NCBI RefSeq assembly: GCF_000265205.3
Contig: NC_018000.1
Location: 1,860,001 to 1,924,000 of the forward strand
From: Sinorhizobium fredii USDA 257
GTDB taxonomy: Bacteria; Pseudomonadota; Alphaproteobacteria; Rhizobiales; Rhizobiaceae
Direction of reading: 5' to 3'
DNA: 64,000 nucleotides
The translations under genes and the position numbers were made by a program. A model generated the notes under the pieces. The model had not been told where the DNA came from and searched no databases. It saw nothing but the letters and a program-made list of their open reading frames with translations. Below, one piece after another: positions 45,682-55,610 of the stretch; position 1 is the first letter of the stretch, and each line of letters opens with the position of its first letter.

Positions 45682-46660
45682 TTACAAATACTTCACGTAA
45701 ACATCGGTGGTGAGCGCGGCGAGCGGTGGGAACGGCGCCGCTCTGGCCGCACTGACGGCACGGTCGATCTCGGCTTCGACCGCCGCGTCGACGGCATCGA
45801 GCTCTGCCATCTCGACCAGCGACACCTCCTTGACGCGTTTGCGGAAATTGCTGAGGCAATCGCGCTCGCGACGCATCGCCGCCTTCTCTTCGGGGGTGCG
45901 GTAGGTGTCCGGGTCACCGCTGTAGTGGCCGTAATAGCGCGGCACATGCACGTGCAGCATCGTCGGGCCGCCGCCCGCCCGGGCGCGCTCCACCGCCTCG
46001 CCGGCCGCGGCATAGACGCTGAAGACATCGGTGCCGTCGACCTCGATGGCGGGGATGTCGTAGCTTTCGGCGCGGCGGGTGAAGCTGCCGGCCGATACAT
46101 ACGCGTTCGCCGTCGCCTCGCCGAAGCCGTTGTCCTCGATGACGAAGATGATCGGCAGCATCCAGATCTTGGCGAGGTTGAAACTTTCCGACATCACCCC
46201 TTCGTTCATGGCGCCGTCGCCGGCAAAGGCGACCGCCACCTCGCCCGGTCCCGAGCAGCTTGGCGCTCAACGCCGCGCCGCAGGTGATCGGCGCTCCGGC
46301 CGCGACGATGCCGTTGGCACCCAGCATCCCCTTGCGAAGATCGGCAATGTGTTGCGATCCGCCCTTGCCGCCGCAGGTGCCGCTGGCACGGCCGAACAGC
46401 TCGGCCATCATGCCGTCGATGTCGACACCCTTGGCGATCGAGTGGCCGTGACCGCGGTGCGTCGAGGAAATGTAGTCGTCGTCGCGAAGCTGCAGGCAGA
46501 CGCCGACCGCACTTGCCTCCTGCCCGGCATAGAGGTGGGTGTTGCCGGGAATGTCGCCCGTCCCCATTTCCTGCATCACCCGCTCCTCGAACCGGCGGAT
46601 CGTCCGCATGGTCCGATAGACGTTGATGAGCTGCTCATGTGATAGCTGCAAAGCAGACAT
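45682..46660 (-). pseudogene. E1 alpha (AcoA-like), a-type, copy 2, frameshifted
   Basis: Carries the a-type GGSQHI and LSHEQLINVY variants as in copy 1, but the frame is broken elsewhere. An extra C near 46241-46242 disrupts the reading before GDGAMNEG. Copy 1 reads correctly at this point and is broken near its N terminus instead, so combining the two gives a full a-type protein. Different breaks in otherwise identical copies favour sequencing error. Confidence 0.85.
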
Positions 46661-46755
46661 TTGTCCCTCACTGACATTTCGCGGTTCGGCGACTCGTTTT
46701 ACGAAGCGAATTTCCGCTACCGGCATGCATGTGGCTGCGGTTGCCTTCGTTGCCG

Positions 46756-47802
46756 TCAGGCCCTTGTTTTGCGCGAACGCCTGTACTGATCGATGACGAC
46801 GGCGGCGACGATGATCATTCCCTTGATGATCTCCTGGTAATAGGAGCCGATCTTGAGGAAGGTGAAGCCTGAGGTGATGACGCCGAGAATGATTGTGCCT
46901 ATCACCGTGCCAGTGATGCGACCGACGCCGCCGGCAAGCGAGGTGCCGCCAATCACCGCGGCCGCGATGGCATCGAGCTCATAGGCAACACCCATAGTGG
47001 GCTGGGCGGAGGCCGCACGCGCCGCGGTCACTACTCCGGCAAGGCCGGAAAGCAGGCCTGCGATTGCATAGACCTTGATGAGATGCGAGCCGATATCAAT
47101 GCCCGAGACTCGCGCGGCCTGCGGATTGGCGCCGACCGCATAGGTGAACTTGCCGTAACGCGTATAGCGCAGAGCGATATGCGAGATGATCGCAACGGCA
47201 ATGAAGATAAGTACTGGCAGCGGCAAGGGGAAGCCCAAGATGAAAAAGCTCTTGCCGAGCCACGTAAAGTCGGGATTCAGCAGCCCGATAGGCTGACCAA
47301 GTGTGTACCACTTGGCAACGCCGCGGGCGCATACCATCATTCCTAAAGTGGCGATGAAAGGCGGAATGTTTGTCTTGGCGATTATCAAGCCATTGATCAG
47401 ACCGGCAAGCAAGCCAACCAAGAGCCCTGCTAGAATTGGCCAGATCGGAAACAGGTCCGTCAGGGCAGGATAAAGGGCGCGCACGTCTATCGAGCTTTGA
47501 GCAAGAGAAGCCGCCACCATGGCAGCGAGACCAACCACGGAGCCCGACGAGAGATCGATACCACTCGTGATAATCACCTGCGTTACGCCAACGGCAAGAA
47601 TACCGATGACGGAGACCTGAAGAATAATGATCGACAGCCGCTGCTGGTTGCCGAGGAATGAACTTCCAACAAAAATCCAGCCAAGGAGCTCGAACATGAG
47701 CGCGATACCGACGAGCACCACGGCCGTCGACATTTCGTTCCCAAGCTTTCTTTTCGCTGCCGGCTTTTGTGCCACGGCCGTGGCTCCAGAGGGCGTAGTC
47801 AT
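46756..47802 (-). CDS. Sugar ABC transporter permease (RbsC-type), copy 2
   Basis: A 348-residue inner-membrane permease of the BPD_transp_2 family with ~9-10 hydrophobic segments. Typical blocks are QVIITSGIDLSSGSVVGLAA, GLINGLIIAKTNIPPFIATL and AAAVIGGTSLAGGVGRITG. It should carry a monosaccharide or inositol with the binding protein encoded just upstream (47932-48870) and a cognate ATPase. None is in the repeat; the nearest candidate is 21440-22977. E1 alpha follows after 95 bp. Confidence 0.9.
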   Translation of the reverse strand: MTTPSGATAVAQKPAAKRKLGNEMSTAVVLVGIALMFELLGWIFVGSSFLGNQQRLSIIILQVSVIGILAVGVTQVIITSGIDLSSGSVVGLAAMVAASLAQSSIDVRALYPALTDLFPIWPILAGLLVGLLAGLINGLIIAKTNIPPFIATLGMMVCARGVAKWYTLGQPIGLLNPDFTWLGKSFFILGFPLPLPVLIFIAVAIISHIALRYTRYGKFTYAVGANPQAARVSGIDIGSHLIKVYAIAGLLSGLAGVVTAARAASAQPTMGVAYELDAIAAAVIGGTSLAGGVGRITGTVIGTIILGVITSGFTFLKIGSYYQEIIKGMIIVAAVVIDQYRRSRKTRA

Positions 47803-47931
47803 TGCGAAGGAACCTCCGCCTTAAGAGTTGTTGGAGTTAGCTTTTGCATTTTGGTTAGCCGTCCACCTTGCATTTGGCCAAACTCGTCTGGCCGGATGTG
47901 CCGCCGTTTGCGGCACATCCGTGGTCAGCGA

Positions 47932-48870
47932 TCAGTTCTTGCTGAGGTAGGTGTCGACGTTAGCCGCGTTCACCAGTTCAAACGGAATCCAAACCGGAGA
48001 TTCGACTTTCTCGCCCTTGGCAAGTTTAATGGCGGCATCGACCGAACCGGCGCCCTGCCCCACCGCGTCCTGGAAGACGGTGGCGTCGAGATCGCCGCTC
48101 TTCACATAATGCATCGCCTCCTTGGTGGCGTCGATGCCGGCCACGATGACATCTTTCATCTCCCAACCGGCCGCCTTGAGCGAGTTCATGGCGCCCAGTG
48201 CCATGTCGTCGTTGTTGGCGACGACCGCGACCGGCTTGTAGCCCGCCGTGATCCAGTTGGTCATCAGGTCCTGCGCCTTCACCGGATCCCAGTTTGCCGT
48301 CTGCTCGTCAATGATCTTCATGAAGTTGCATTCCGGCGTCGCAACGACGTCGTGGACCGCCCGGCTACGCTCTTCGGCGGCGTGTTGGGCGAGAACACCC
48401 TGAATGATCAGAATGCCGGCATCCTCGGTCTTGCCCTCTTCCTTCAAAACCCGGCAAACTTCTTTGGCTTGCAGCGTGCCGGCGTCGATCTCCTTCGAGC
48501 CGATGAAAGCCGCCTCCGAGCCGAGCTTGTCAAGGTCGCTCGGCGTGTTGTTGACATAGACCAGCGGAATGCCGGCGTCGGCCGCCATTTTCGTGATCGT
48601 CGGCGTCGCGGTGCTCTCCACGACGTTCACAATGATGGCGTCGACCTTGGCGGCAATGAAGTTCTGGATCTGCGACAGCTGTTTGTTGACATCGGCGTCA
48701 GCAAACTCGATCTGCAGAGGCTGGTTGGTCTTGGCGGCCTCGTCCTTCATCGCCTGAACCATCACCGCCAGGAACGTGTCGTTGGACGCAATGGTCACCC
48801 CGATATCGCCTGCATAAGCCGACGACGCCGCGAGAAACATCGCAGTTGTTCCAATAATCATTCGCTTCAT
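47932..48870 (-). CDS. Periplasmic sugar/inositol-binding protein (RbsB/MocB type), copy 2
   Basis: A 312-residue protein identical to copy 1 (38666-39604), with the same signal peptide, GGGGAA ribosome-binding site and upstream LacI-type operator. Confidence 0.9.
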   Translation of the reverse strand: MKRMIIGTTAMFLAASSAYAGDIGVTIASNDTFLAVMVQAMKDEAAKTNQPLQIEFADADVNKQLSQIQNFIAAKVDAIIVNVVESTATPTITKMAADAGIPLVYVNNTPSDLDKLGSEAAFIGSKEIDAGTLQAKEVCRVLKEEGKTEDAGILIIQGVLAQHAAEERSRAVHDVVATPECNFMKIIDEQTANWDPVKAQDLMTNWITAGYKPVAVVANNDDMALGAMNSLKAAGWEMKDVIVAGIDATKEAMHYVKSGDLDATVFQDAVGQGAGSVDAAIKLAKGEKVESPVWIPFELVNAANVDTYLSKN

Positions 48871-48951
48871 TTCTATTCCCCTTTTCTTGTTCGGGTGTCC
48901 GGCAGCACCCAAGATCATCCGGACCGTCCTCCTCCACTGAGGAACGGCTTA

Positions 48952-48965
48952 TGTTAACGATTACA
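48952..48965. promoter_or_regulatory. LacI-type operator upstream of binding-protein gene, copy 2
   Basis: TGTTAACGATTACA, the copy-2 equivalent of 39686-39699. Confidence 0.6.
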
Positions 48966-48968
48966 TGG

Positions 48969-49826
48969 CTAGGTCGATTTTGGCGCGTTTGCTGCGTCGA
49001 CCAACGGCTTGAGATATTCCATCGAGACCCGCGCTACCCAGTCCGGCTCGATGCCCCGCTGGTGGAAACCGCATTCCATCGACAGATAGCCGTCGAAGCC
49101 GGTTTCCTTCAGCGCGTCGATGAGCGCTGGGAAGTCGCCCCTGCCCATGCCCGGAGGCAGTCGGTTGTTGTCCGAAGCGTGGATATGGACCAGGTCCTTC
49201 CCCATCGCATATACATAATCGCTCATCACCTCCTTCTCGGTGATGACGTGATGGCTATCGAACATCAGCCGGACGTTCGGCTCACCGACGTCCTTCATCA
49301 TGTCGATGGTGTTGTCACAGGTGTTGACGATGTTGCTGTCTTCCGGCGTGGGCTCAATGACGATCTCGACGCCGAAGTCCTGCGCGAAGCGGGCGATTTC
49401 CCGGATCGCCTCGGCTGCCCAATCCCACGCCTGCCGGTACGTCGTGCCGAAGATAAACCACCCGGGCAGGCAGATCAGCCGCTTGCCGCCCCAATCGGCG
49501 GTGAGCTGTACCATTTCCTTGTAATGATCGATCGCCCACCGACGCTCTTCCGGAATCGGAGACGCGACATTGTTGCCAGGCCCGCCGCCGTGCGCTGGCA
49601 GCATGGCCGCCAGCTCCAATTCATAATCCTTGAGCATCTTGCCAAGGTCCTTGCGCCTTTGCGCGCTCAGAGTCGGCGGAAAGACATGCGGGCTGGCCGC
49701 GCCGATTTCGATCGCGTCATACCCGATCTTCTTGATCCGCTTGATGGTCTCCTCAAGCGTGTAGGCCGGCAACCAGGTCGGGTTACTCGCATAGGGCCAG
49801 GTGTGCATCGCAAGCTTGATCGTCAT
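48969..49826 (-). CDS. TIM-barrel sugar epimerase/isomerase (MocC/IolE type), copy 2
   Basis: A 285-residue xylose-isomerase-like TIM barrel, the intact version of 39703-40561. Metal ligands are expected in EIVIEP, LMFDSHH, VHIHASDNNR and LSMECGFH. Relatives include inosose dehydratase IolE, the rhizopine protein MocC, and epimerases or 3-keto-sugar lyases that act after a Gfo/Idh dehydrogenase. It lies 11 bp after that dehydrogenase gene, so the two probably act in sequence on the same sugar. No signal peptide; cytoplasmic. Confidence 0.85.
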   Translation of the reverse strand: MTIKLAMHTWPYASNPTWLPAYTLEETIKRIKKIGYDAIEIGAASPHVFPPTLSAQRRKDLGKMLKDYELELAAMLPAHGGGPGNNVASPIPEERRWAIDHYKEMVQLTADWGGKRLICLPGWFIFGTTYRQAWDWAAEAIREIARFAQDFGVEIVIEPTPEDSNIVNTCDNTIDMMKDVGEPNVRLMFDSHHVITEKEVMSDYVYAMGKDLVHIHASDNNRLPPGMGRGDFPALIDALKETGFDGYLSMECGFHQRGIEPDWVARVSMEYLKPLVDAANAPKST

Positions 49827-49837
49827 GGGACCACTCC

Positions 49838-51001
49838 TCAGGCAGCAGACTGCTTGATATCTTCCCAGGCGCCCTTCTCTCCCGAGACGAGAATGGCTTC
49901 GGCAATGCGCTCGATCTGCACGCCGTCCTTGAAGTCCGGCGAGGCCGGCTTATTCTCGGCAATCGCCTTGAGAAAGTTGTACCATTCGATTGATTTGATA
50001 TCGATATAGCCCTGCCCCATGCCCGCAACCGGCCACAGCTTGTCGCCGAACGGCTGGTTCGGTCCGGAATAGATGGTGCGAAAGCCGAAAGCATCGGCCG
50101 GATCATCGGCAAAGGCTACGCGAAGCTCATTGAGGCGCTGGTAATCGAATGCAATCGAGCCTTTGGTGCCGTGGATCTCGAAGCCAAGCTGATTATGATG
50201 GCCCCAAGAATTGCGCGTCACTTCGATACTGCCGTGAGCCCCGCTGGCAAACTTGATCAGAGTGAGCGCAGTATCGTCGACGTCGACCTTGCCCTTTTCC
50301 GAGGAGGCAGCACCACTTTGGCCAAAGAACCGCCCGAGAGGCAATGGCCGTTCCGGAATGAAGGTCTTGACGATAGCGTTGACCGAGGCGAACTCGCCGA
50401 CCAGAAGGCGCGCCGCATCGATCACATGCGTCCCGATATCCCCGATCGTACCTGAGCCGGCCTTGGCCTTGTTGAAGCGCCAAGACAGAGGTGCATTCGG
50501 GTCAGCGCCCCAATCCTGGAGGTAGTAGCCTCGGAAAGTGAGGATATCTCCAATGCGCCCCTCATCAATCAGCCGCTTTGCCATCTGCAGAGCCGGCGTG
50601 TGACGATAGTTGTAGGAGACCATCGTCACTACGCCAGTCTCGCTTGCCGCAGCAAGCATCGCTTCCGCTTCCGCGACCGTCATCGACATCGGCTTTTCGC
50701 ACATAACGTGCTTGCCGGCCTTTGCGGCTGCGATCGCGATCTCGGCGTGCGTGTCATTCGGAGTGCAGATATCGACGATATCGATATCGGGGCGCGAGAC
50801 CACCTCGCGCCAATCGGTCGCATACTCAGCGAACCCATACTGTTTGGATGCCTTCTGCGCCATCTCCTCGTCGATATCGACGATGACCTTGCGTTCGATC
50901 TCGATCGGCGCACCGAAGAGAATTGGCACCACCGCTGTGGCAATCGAATGGGCCTTGCCCATGAAGCCTGTACCGATCAATGCAACGTTCAGCTTTTTCA
51001 C
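49838..51001 (-). CDS. Gfo/Idh/MocA dehydrogenase, levoglucosan-dehydrogenase/MocA-like, copy 2
   Basis: A 387-residue protein identical to copy 1 (40573-41736), with the same GTGFMGKAH and CEKPM motifs and the same operator pair upstream. Confidence 0.87.
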   Translation of the reverse strand: MKKLNVALIGTGFMGKAHSIATAVVPILFGAPIEIERKVIVDIDEEMAQKASKQYGFAEYATDWREVVSRPDIDIVDICTPNDTHAEIAIAAAKAGKHVMCEKPMSMTVAEAEAMLAAASETGVVTMVSYNYRHTPALQMAKRLIDEGRIGDILTFRGYYLQDWGADPNAPLSWRFNKAKAGSGTIGDIGTHVIDAARLLVGEFASVNAIVKTFIPERPLPLGRFFGQSGAASSEKGKVDVDDTALTLIKFASGAHGSIEVTRNSWGHHNQLGFEIHGTKGSIAFDYQRLNELRVAFADDPADAFGFRTIYSGPNQPFGDKLWPVAGMGQGYIDIKSIEWYNFLKAIAENKPASPDFKDGVQIERIAEAILVSGEKGAWEDIKQSAA

Positions 51002-51077
51002 CTTCGTCTCCCCATTCGAGCCTGCAGCGCGCCCCGGCTGCGGTAAATATTATCGACCAGGCCGCCGATTTTCCTTA

Positions 51078-51122
51078 TGTAAACGTGTACACCACAAAAA
51101 AATTGCCGTGTCAACGATTACA
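51078..51122. promoter_or_regulatory. Pair of LacI-type operators upstream of the Gfo/Idh gene, copy 2
   Basis: TGTAAACGTGTACA (51078-51091) and TGTCAACGATTACA (51109-51122). One base is missing between them relative to copy 1 (C after the A run), so the centres are 31 bp apart. Confidence 0.6.
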
Positions 51123-51300
51123 TGATAGAAGGTTGGTACAAAGTTTCGGCGAGATCCCAATCCGGAGGGAACCGAAACGGAGGAGGAAAGTAACCAAAGG
51201 GTCGCCCTTGAGATCTTCGTCTGAGACGATTCCTCAGTCGGTCCTACTGCTTGAGGGAAGGCAGCGCACAGCGCTTTTGTGCGGAATGGGGAGGAAGTGA

Positions 51301-51504
51301 ATGCTTCAACAACATCGCATTGGCCTTGGCGGCCGCGTCGCAGTCTTCGTTGTAGTGTCCCTTTTGTTGCTGGGCGGGTTCGTAAACCTTCAAGGGACGA
51401 TAGGGATTGTGACCCACGAGCTCGTTAGAATGAGCGAGATGAGGACACAACTAGCCGAAGCAAAGCTGTCAGCTTTCAAACATTACCTGAACTTTTCGCG
51501 TTGA
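51301..51504 (+). pseudogene. N-terminal fragment of a chemoreceptor or sensor protein, copy 2
   Basis: Identical to 42037-42240: 67 residues, one membrane helix, then a stop. Confidence 0.5.
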
Positions 51505-51539
51505 CATCCAGCGTCGCGACAGCTGCGATGATTGAGCGA

Positions 51540-51586
51540 TGTAATCGTTTGTCAAGGCCAGGAAACGATTAATGTGTACGTTAACA
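51540..51586. promoter_or_regulatory. Two LacI-type operator-like sites with no gene attached, copy 2
   Basis: Copy-2 equivalents of 42276-42322. The ~370 bp that follow (51587-51957) contain no supported gene. Confidence 0.4.
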
Positions 51587-51957
51587 GCAAGCGCCGGCTG
51601 TGAAGCCTGGTACTTCGCTCGAATATGTTATCGATGAGCGCGGAACCTGTTGTCCACCCGATTTGAAAGATCTCGTTTGACGAGGAGAACCGAGGGCTTG
51701 GAAAGATGTTGGCCGATCGGTTGAGTGCCGAGAACGTCGAACTGCAAGAGACTGGGACTGGTCTGAGATCACACGAAAACGGTCTCAGGCGGGGCTTTAG
51801 CTTAGATTCAAACGATGAGTTTTTGAAAGCAAGAGTCGCTGTCACGTTGCAAGGTCATGAGCAAGGATCCCACAAAGTTGGGCGGATGCTCAGCATTTAA
51901 GCTGCCCGAGGCTTTTGAGGCTGTGTCGACTTGCGGCTAGCTCATCAACACACCCAC

Positions 51958-52710
51958 TCATCCCGCAGTGGTGCCACCATCAATGCTTAGCATGCTGCCC
52001 GTGGCAAAATCTGCCTCCGTGGTGACAAAGAGGACGAACTTGGCAATCTCGTCCGCACTGGCGAACCGCTTCAGGGGAACCTGTGCGACCGTGTTCTCCC
52101 GAATCTCGGCGGTACCGCCAAACCACTCCAGTTCGGCCTTCATCATGGGCGTCTCCACCGGGCCAGGGCAAACGCAATTCAGCCTGACTTCGGGCGCGAG
52201 TTCAAGGGCGAGCGCCTTCATCAGGCCTACCAGCCCGGCCTTGGACGCGCAGTAGTGGGCAAAGTTCGGCATGCCTTTGACGGAAAGGTTGGAGGCGATG
52301 GCCACAATGCTGCCCTGCCCTCGCTCTCGCATTCTGAGTGCACAATCACGTATCACGTAAAAGGCCCCTGACAGATTGACGTCAATGTGCTGCCGCCATA
52401 GTTCAGGCGTCAGATCCTCGATTGCCGCTGGGGTTACAATGCCCGCGGCGTGGATCAGGTAATCGATACCGTCAAGTCTTTCCCAAGCTGCACCGACTGC
52501 CGTTGTTGCACTCCCTTCGTCGGAAACGTCAGTGGCGATCGGGATGGTGCCGCAACCCAGATCGCGCGCAATTTCCTCGAGGAGACCCACCCGACGGCCG
52601 GCTATCGCTACCTTGACACCGCAACTCGCCAGTTGACGAGCACAGGCCAAACCAATGCCCGACGTCGCGCCAGTTACGAGCGCCGTTTTCCCCTCCAGGT
52701 GTTTTTTCAT
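51958..52710 (-). CDS. SDR downstream of the b-type dehydrogenase module (SDR-B), copy 2
   Basis: A 250-residue classical SDR: VTGATSGIGLACARQL, IHAAGIVTPA in place of NNAG, SNLSVKG, and YCASKAGLVGL. It ends MLSIDGGTTAG. A consensus GGAGGTGA ribosome-binding site lies just before the ATG (MKKHLEGKT). It follows the E2 gene (52791-53918) in the leftward operon that starts with the polyamine-type transporter at 61.9 kb. This is the intact reference for the frameshifted copy at 42695-43447. Confidence 0.88.
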   Translation of the reverse strand: MKKHLEGKTALVTGATSGIGLACARQLASCGVKVAIAGRRVGLLEEIARDLGCGTIPIATDVSDEGSATTAVGAAWERLDGIDYLIHAAGIVTPAAIEDLTPELWRQHIDVNLSGAFYVIRDCALRMRERGQGSIVAIASNLSVKGMPNFAHYCASKAGLVGLMKALALELAPEVRLNCVCPGPVETPMMKAELEWFGGTAEIRENTVAQVPLKRFASADEIAKFVLFVTTEADFATGSMLSIDGGTTAG

Positions 52711-52790
52711 TGGTCACCTCCCTCATTTCAAAGCTGGCCTATCCCTCGACCGCTTTGACTTGAATGACGGCCAGCGGAGGGAACCCACAA

Positions 52791-53918
52791 TCAGATTCCT
52801 GACGATCGCTGGATGTTCTCCATAATGGCTTCGTTGACGGCGGAGGATGCCTCCATCTGCGGCATGTGGCCGGCGCCCGGGATGATGCGCAGCTGGACAT
52901 TGCCGGGCACTTCGGCTTGCTGCGGCACCGGGACGATCCCATCGCGCTCGCCCCAGATGAGCGTCACCGGGCACGTCAACGCCTGAAGCTGGTCGCCGAT
53001 CGACTGCAGCTGGCCATTGTCGTCGGCAATCGTGTCGGCGATCGCCGACAGCGCCTCCGGCACACCCTCGAGCCGCTTGAAGCGAAGCGTTCCCTCGACC
53101 ATGTCGCTGGTGATCTTCGACGGATCGGCGAACAGCCGCTCCAATACGCCGAGCAGCGGGCGGCGGCGCTCCGCCGCAACGAAGTCGACGAGGAAATCCC
53201 GGCTGATCTGGCGGCTCAGCCCGATCGGGGCGATCAGCGTCAGCGAACCGACGCGCGAGGGCCGATTGGCGGCGATCGCCGCGGCGACAGCACCGCCGAA
53301 GGAGTGGGCGATGAGGTGAAGCTTGCCGGGCGCGACCGCTTCGACCGCCGCTTCCACGGCAGAGACGATCTTCGGGAAGACATCGCCGCCCGCGATCGGC
53401 GACGACGCGCCGTGTCCGGGCAGGTCGATGGCAACCACCCGCATGTTTTCGGCGAGTGCCGACTGGTTGAACAGCCATGTCGAAAGATCGCCGCCAAACC
53501 CGTGCAGCAGCACCACCGTCTCGTCGCCCTGCGGTCCAGCTTCGAGAACGTTGACGGCACCCCCATCAACAGCGATCGTTCGCGGCACGGGGACGCCGCC
53601 GTCGCCTTCGTCGCCTGCACCAAGCCGGTCGGCATAGCTTGCGATGAAGGCGTCGATCTCTTCCGACGTCGCCGCCGCCTCGGCGATCACCCCGGCCAGG
53701 GCACCGACCGGCGCCGTCGTTCCCTCTTTGAGGACGATGCGTCTCAGCGTTCCGGTGGCGGCGGCTTCGACGACATTGGTGACCTTGGTGGTTTCGATCT
53801 CCAGGATTTCCTGACCGCGCGTGACATGCTCGCCCTCGCCGACCATCCACTGGGTGATCTTGCCCTCGGTCATCGTCATTCCCCATTTGGGAACGGTGAC
53901 TGCCTCGATTGACGACAT
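52791..53918 (-). CDS. E2 lipoyl/alpha-beta hydrolase protein (AcoC-like), copy 3
   Basis: A 375-residue protein identical to copy 2. It lies 6 bp after E1 beta and is followed by SDR-B. This copy belongs to the intact leftward operon from the TetR-side promoter. Confidence 0.88.
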   Translation of the reverse strand: MSSIEAVTVPKWGMTMTEGKITQWMVGEGEHVTRGQEILEIETTKVTNVVEAAATGTLRRIVLKEGTTAPVGALAGVIAEAAATSEEIDAFIASYADRLGAGDEGDGGVPVPRTIAVDGGAVNVLEAGPQGDETVVLLHGFGGDLSTWLFNQSALAENMRVVAIDLPGHGASSPIAGGDVFPKIVSAVEAAVEAVAPGKLHLIAHSFGGAVAAAIAANRPSRVGSLTLIAPIGLSRQISRDFLVDFVAAERRRPLLGVLERLFADPSKITSDMVEGTLRFKRLEGVPEALSAIADTIADDNGQLQSIGDQLQALTCPVTLIWGERDGIVPVPQQAEVPGNVQLRIIPGAGHMPQMEASSAVNEAIMENIQRSSGI

Positions 53919-55610
53919 CGTGGTCTACCTCTTGATAATGGAGGTCGCGGCCTTCACCACGGCATCGGCCGACGGGATATAGGCGTCCTCGAGATTGGGG
54001 GCGTAGGGAACCGGCGCATGCGGCGCCGTCACCAGCTTGATCGGCGCCTTCAGCGCATCGAAGCATTTGTCGGCAAGCAGCGCCGAGATATCGGTGGCGA
54101 CACTGCAGCGCGGATTGGCTTCGTCGACGATGACGACACGCCCGATCGTCTCGGTGAACTCCAGCAGCGTGTCTTCGTCGAGCGGCGAGGTGGTGCGCGG
54201 GTCGATGATGCAGGCGGAGATGCCCTCGGCCGCCAGCTTGCGGGCGGCCTCTTCGGCGACCTGGACCATGCGGCCGATGGCGATGATCAGCACGTCCTTG
54301 CCGTCACGCGCCACCCGCGCCTCGCCGAAGGGGATCGTGTAGGCGCCGTCAGGCACTTCCCCCACCGTGTCATAGAGCATCTTGTGCTCGAGGAAGATCA
54401 CCGGATCGTCGTCGCGGATCGCCTGCAGCAACAGGCCTTTGGCGTCATAGGGGGTCGACGGTATGACCACCTTGAGACCGGGAATGTGGGTGAAGATCGG
54501 ATAGAGCGCCTGGGTGTGCTGCGACCCGGAGCGGCTGCCGGCGCCATAGGTGGCGCGGATGACGAGCGGCGTCTTGGCGCGGCCGCCGAACATGAAGCGG
54601 AACTTCGCCGCCTGGTTCATGATCTGATCGAGGCAGACGCCGGCGAAATCGACGAACATGATTTCCGCGATCGGGCGCAGGCCGGTCAGCGCTGCCCCCG
54701 CCGCCGCGCCGATGAACGCCGCCTCGCTGATCGGCGTGTCGCGAATGCGCTCCGGCCCGAAGGCGTCGAGCAGCCCGCGGGTGACGCCAAACGGACCACC
54801 CCAGGCATCCTTCACCCCATTGGCGCCGGCGCCGCCGGTCAGATCCTCGCCCATCATGATGACGCGCGGGTCGCGGCCCATCTCGAAGTGAAGGGCTTCG
54901 TTCAGGGCCTGCCGAAATGATTTCTGTGCCATCGTCGCGGCTCCTTACAAATACTTCACGTAAACATCGGTGGTGAGCGCGGCGAGCGGTGGGAACGGCG
55001 CCGCTCTGGCCGCACTGACGGCACGGTCGATCTCGGCTTCGACCGCCGCGTCGACGGCATCGAGCTCTGCCATCTCGACCAGCGACACCTCCTTGACGCG
55101 TTTGCGGAAATTGCTGAGGCAATCGCGCTCGCGACGCATCGCCGCCTTCTCTTCGGGGGTGCGGTAGGTGTCCGGGTCACCGCTGTAGTGGCCGTAATAG
55201 CGCGGCACATGCACGTGCAGCATCGTCGGGCCGCCGCCCGCCCGGGCGCGCTCCACCGCCTCGCCGGCCGCGGCATAGACGCTGAAGACATCGGTGCCGT
55301 CGACCTCGATGGCGGGGATGTCGTAGCTTTCGGCGCGGCGGGTGAAGCTGCCGGCCGATACATACGCGTTCGCCGTCGCCTCGCCGAAGCCGTTGTCCTC
55401 GATGACGAAGATGATCGGCAGCATCCAGATCTTGGCGAGGTTGAAACTTTCCGACATCACCCCTTCGTTCATGGCGCCGTCGCCGGCAAAGGCGACCGCC
55501 ACCTGCCCGGTCCCGAGCAGCTTGGCGCTCAACGCCGCGCCGCAGGTGATCGGCGCTCCGGCCGCGACGATGCCGTTGGCACCCAGCATCCCCTTGCGAA
55601 GATCGGCAAT
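52808..55610. repeat. Tandem repeat, partial copy 3 (E2, E1 beta and most of E1 alpha)
   Basis: Matches copies 1 and 2 over about 2.8 kb. At 55611 the sequence begins to differ in short patches (55611-55616, 55812-55822, 55887-55918), and it diverges completely beyond the E1 alpha start. Confidence 0.88.
53925..54932 (-). CDS. E1 beta (AcoB-like), copy 3
   Basis: A 335-residue protein identical to copies 1 and 2. It starts 12 bp after the intact E1 alpha. Confidence 0.9.
   Translation of the reverse strand: MAQKSFRQALNEALHFEMGRDPRVIMMGEDLTGGAGANGVKDAWGGPFGVTRGLLDAFGPERIRDTPISEAAFIGAAAGAALTGLRPIAEIMFVDFAGVCLDQIMNQAAKFRFMFGGRAKTPLVIRATYGAGSRSGSQHTQALYPIFTHIPGLKVVIPSTPYDAKGLLLQAIRDDDPVIFLEHKMLYDTVGEVPDGAYTIPFGEARVARDGKDVLIIAIGRMVQVAEEAARKLAAEGISACIIDPRTTSPLDEDTLLEFTETIGRVVIVDEANPRCSVATDISALLADKCFDALKAPIKLVTAPHAPVPYAPNLEDAYIPSADAVVKAATSIIKR

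Larger units (their letters stand above)
43545..52807. repeat. Tandem repeat unit, copy 2 (9263 bp)
   Basis: Colinear with copy 1. Its left end matches copy 3 (b-type E2 C terminus) and its right E1 alpha matches copy 1 (a-type), so it looks like a recombinant between the two ends. Confidence 0.9.

Noticed and set aside
34278..55610. Transposon or integron as the cause of the repeat
   Set aside because: No transposase, integrase, terminal inverted repeats or target-site duplications are visible at the unit ends. The hybrid structure of copy 2 fits homologous recombination better.
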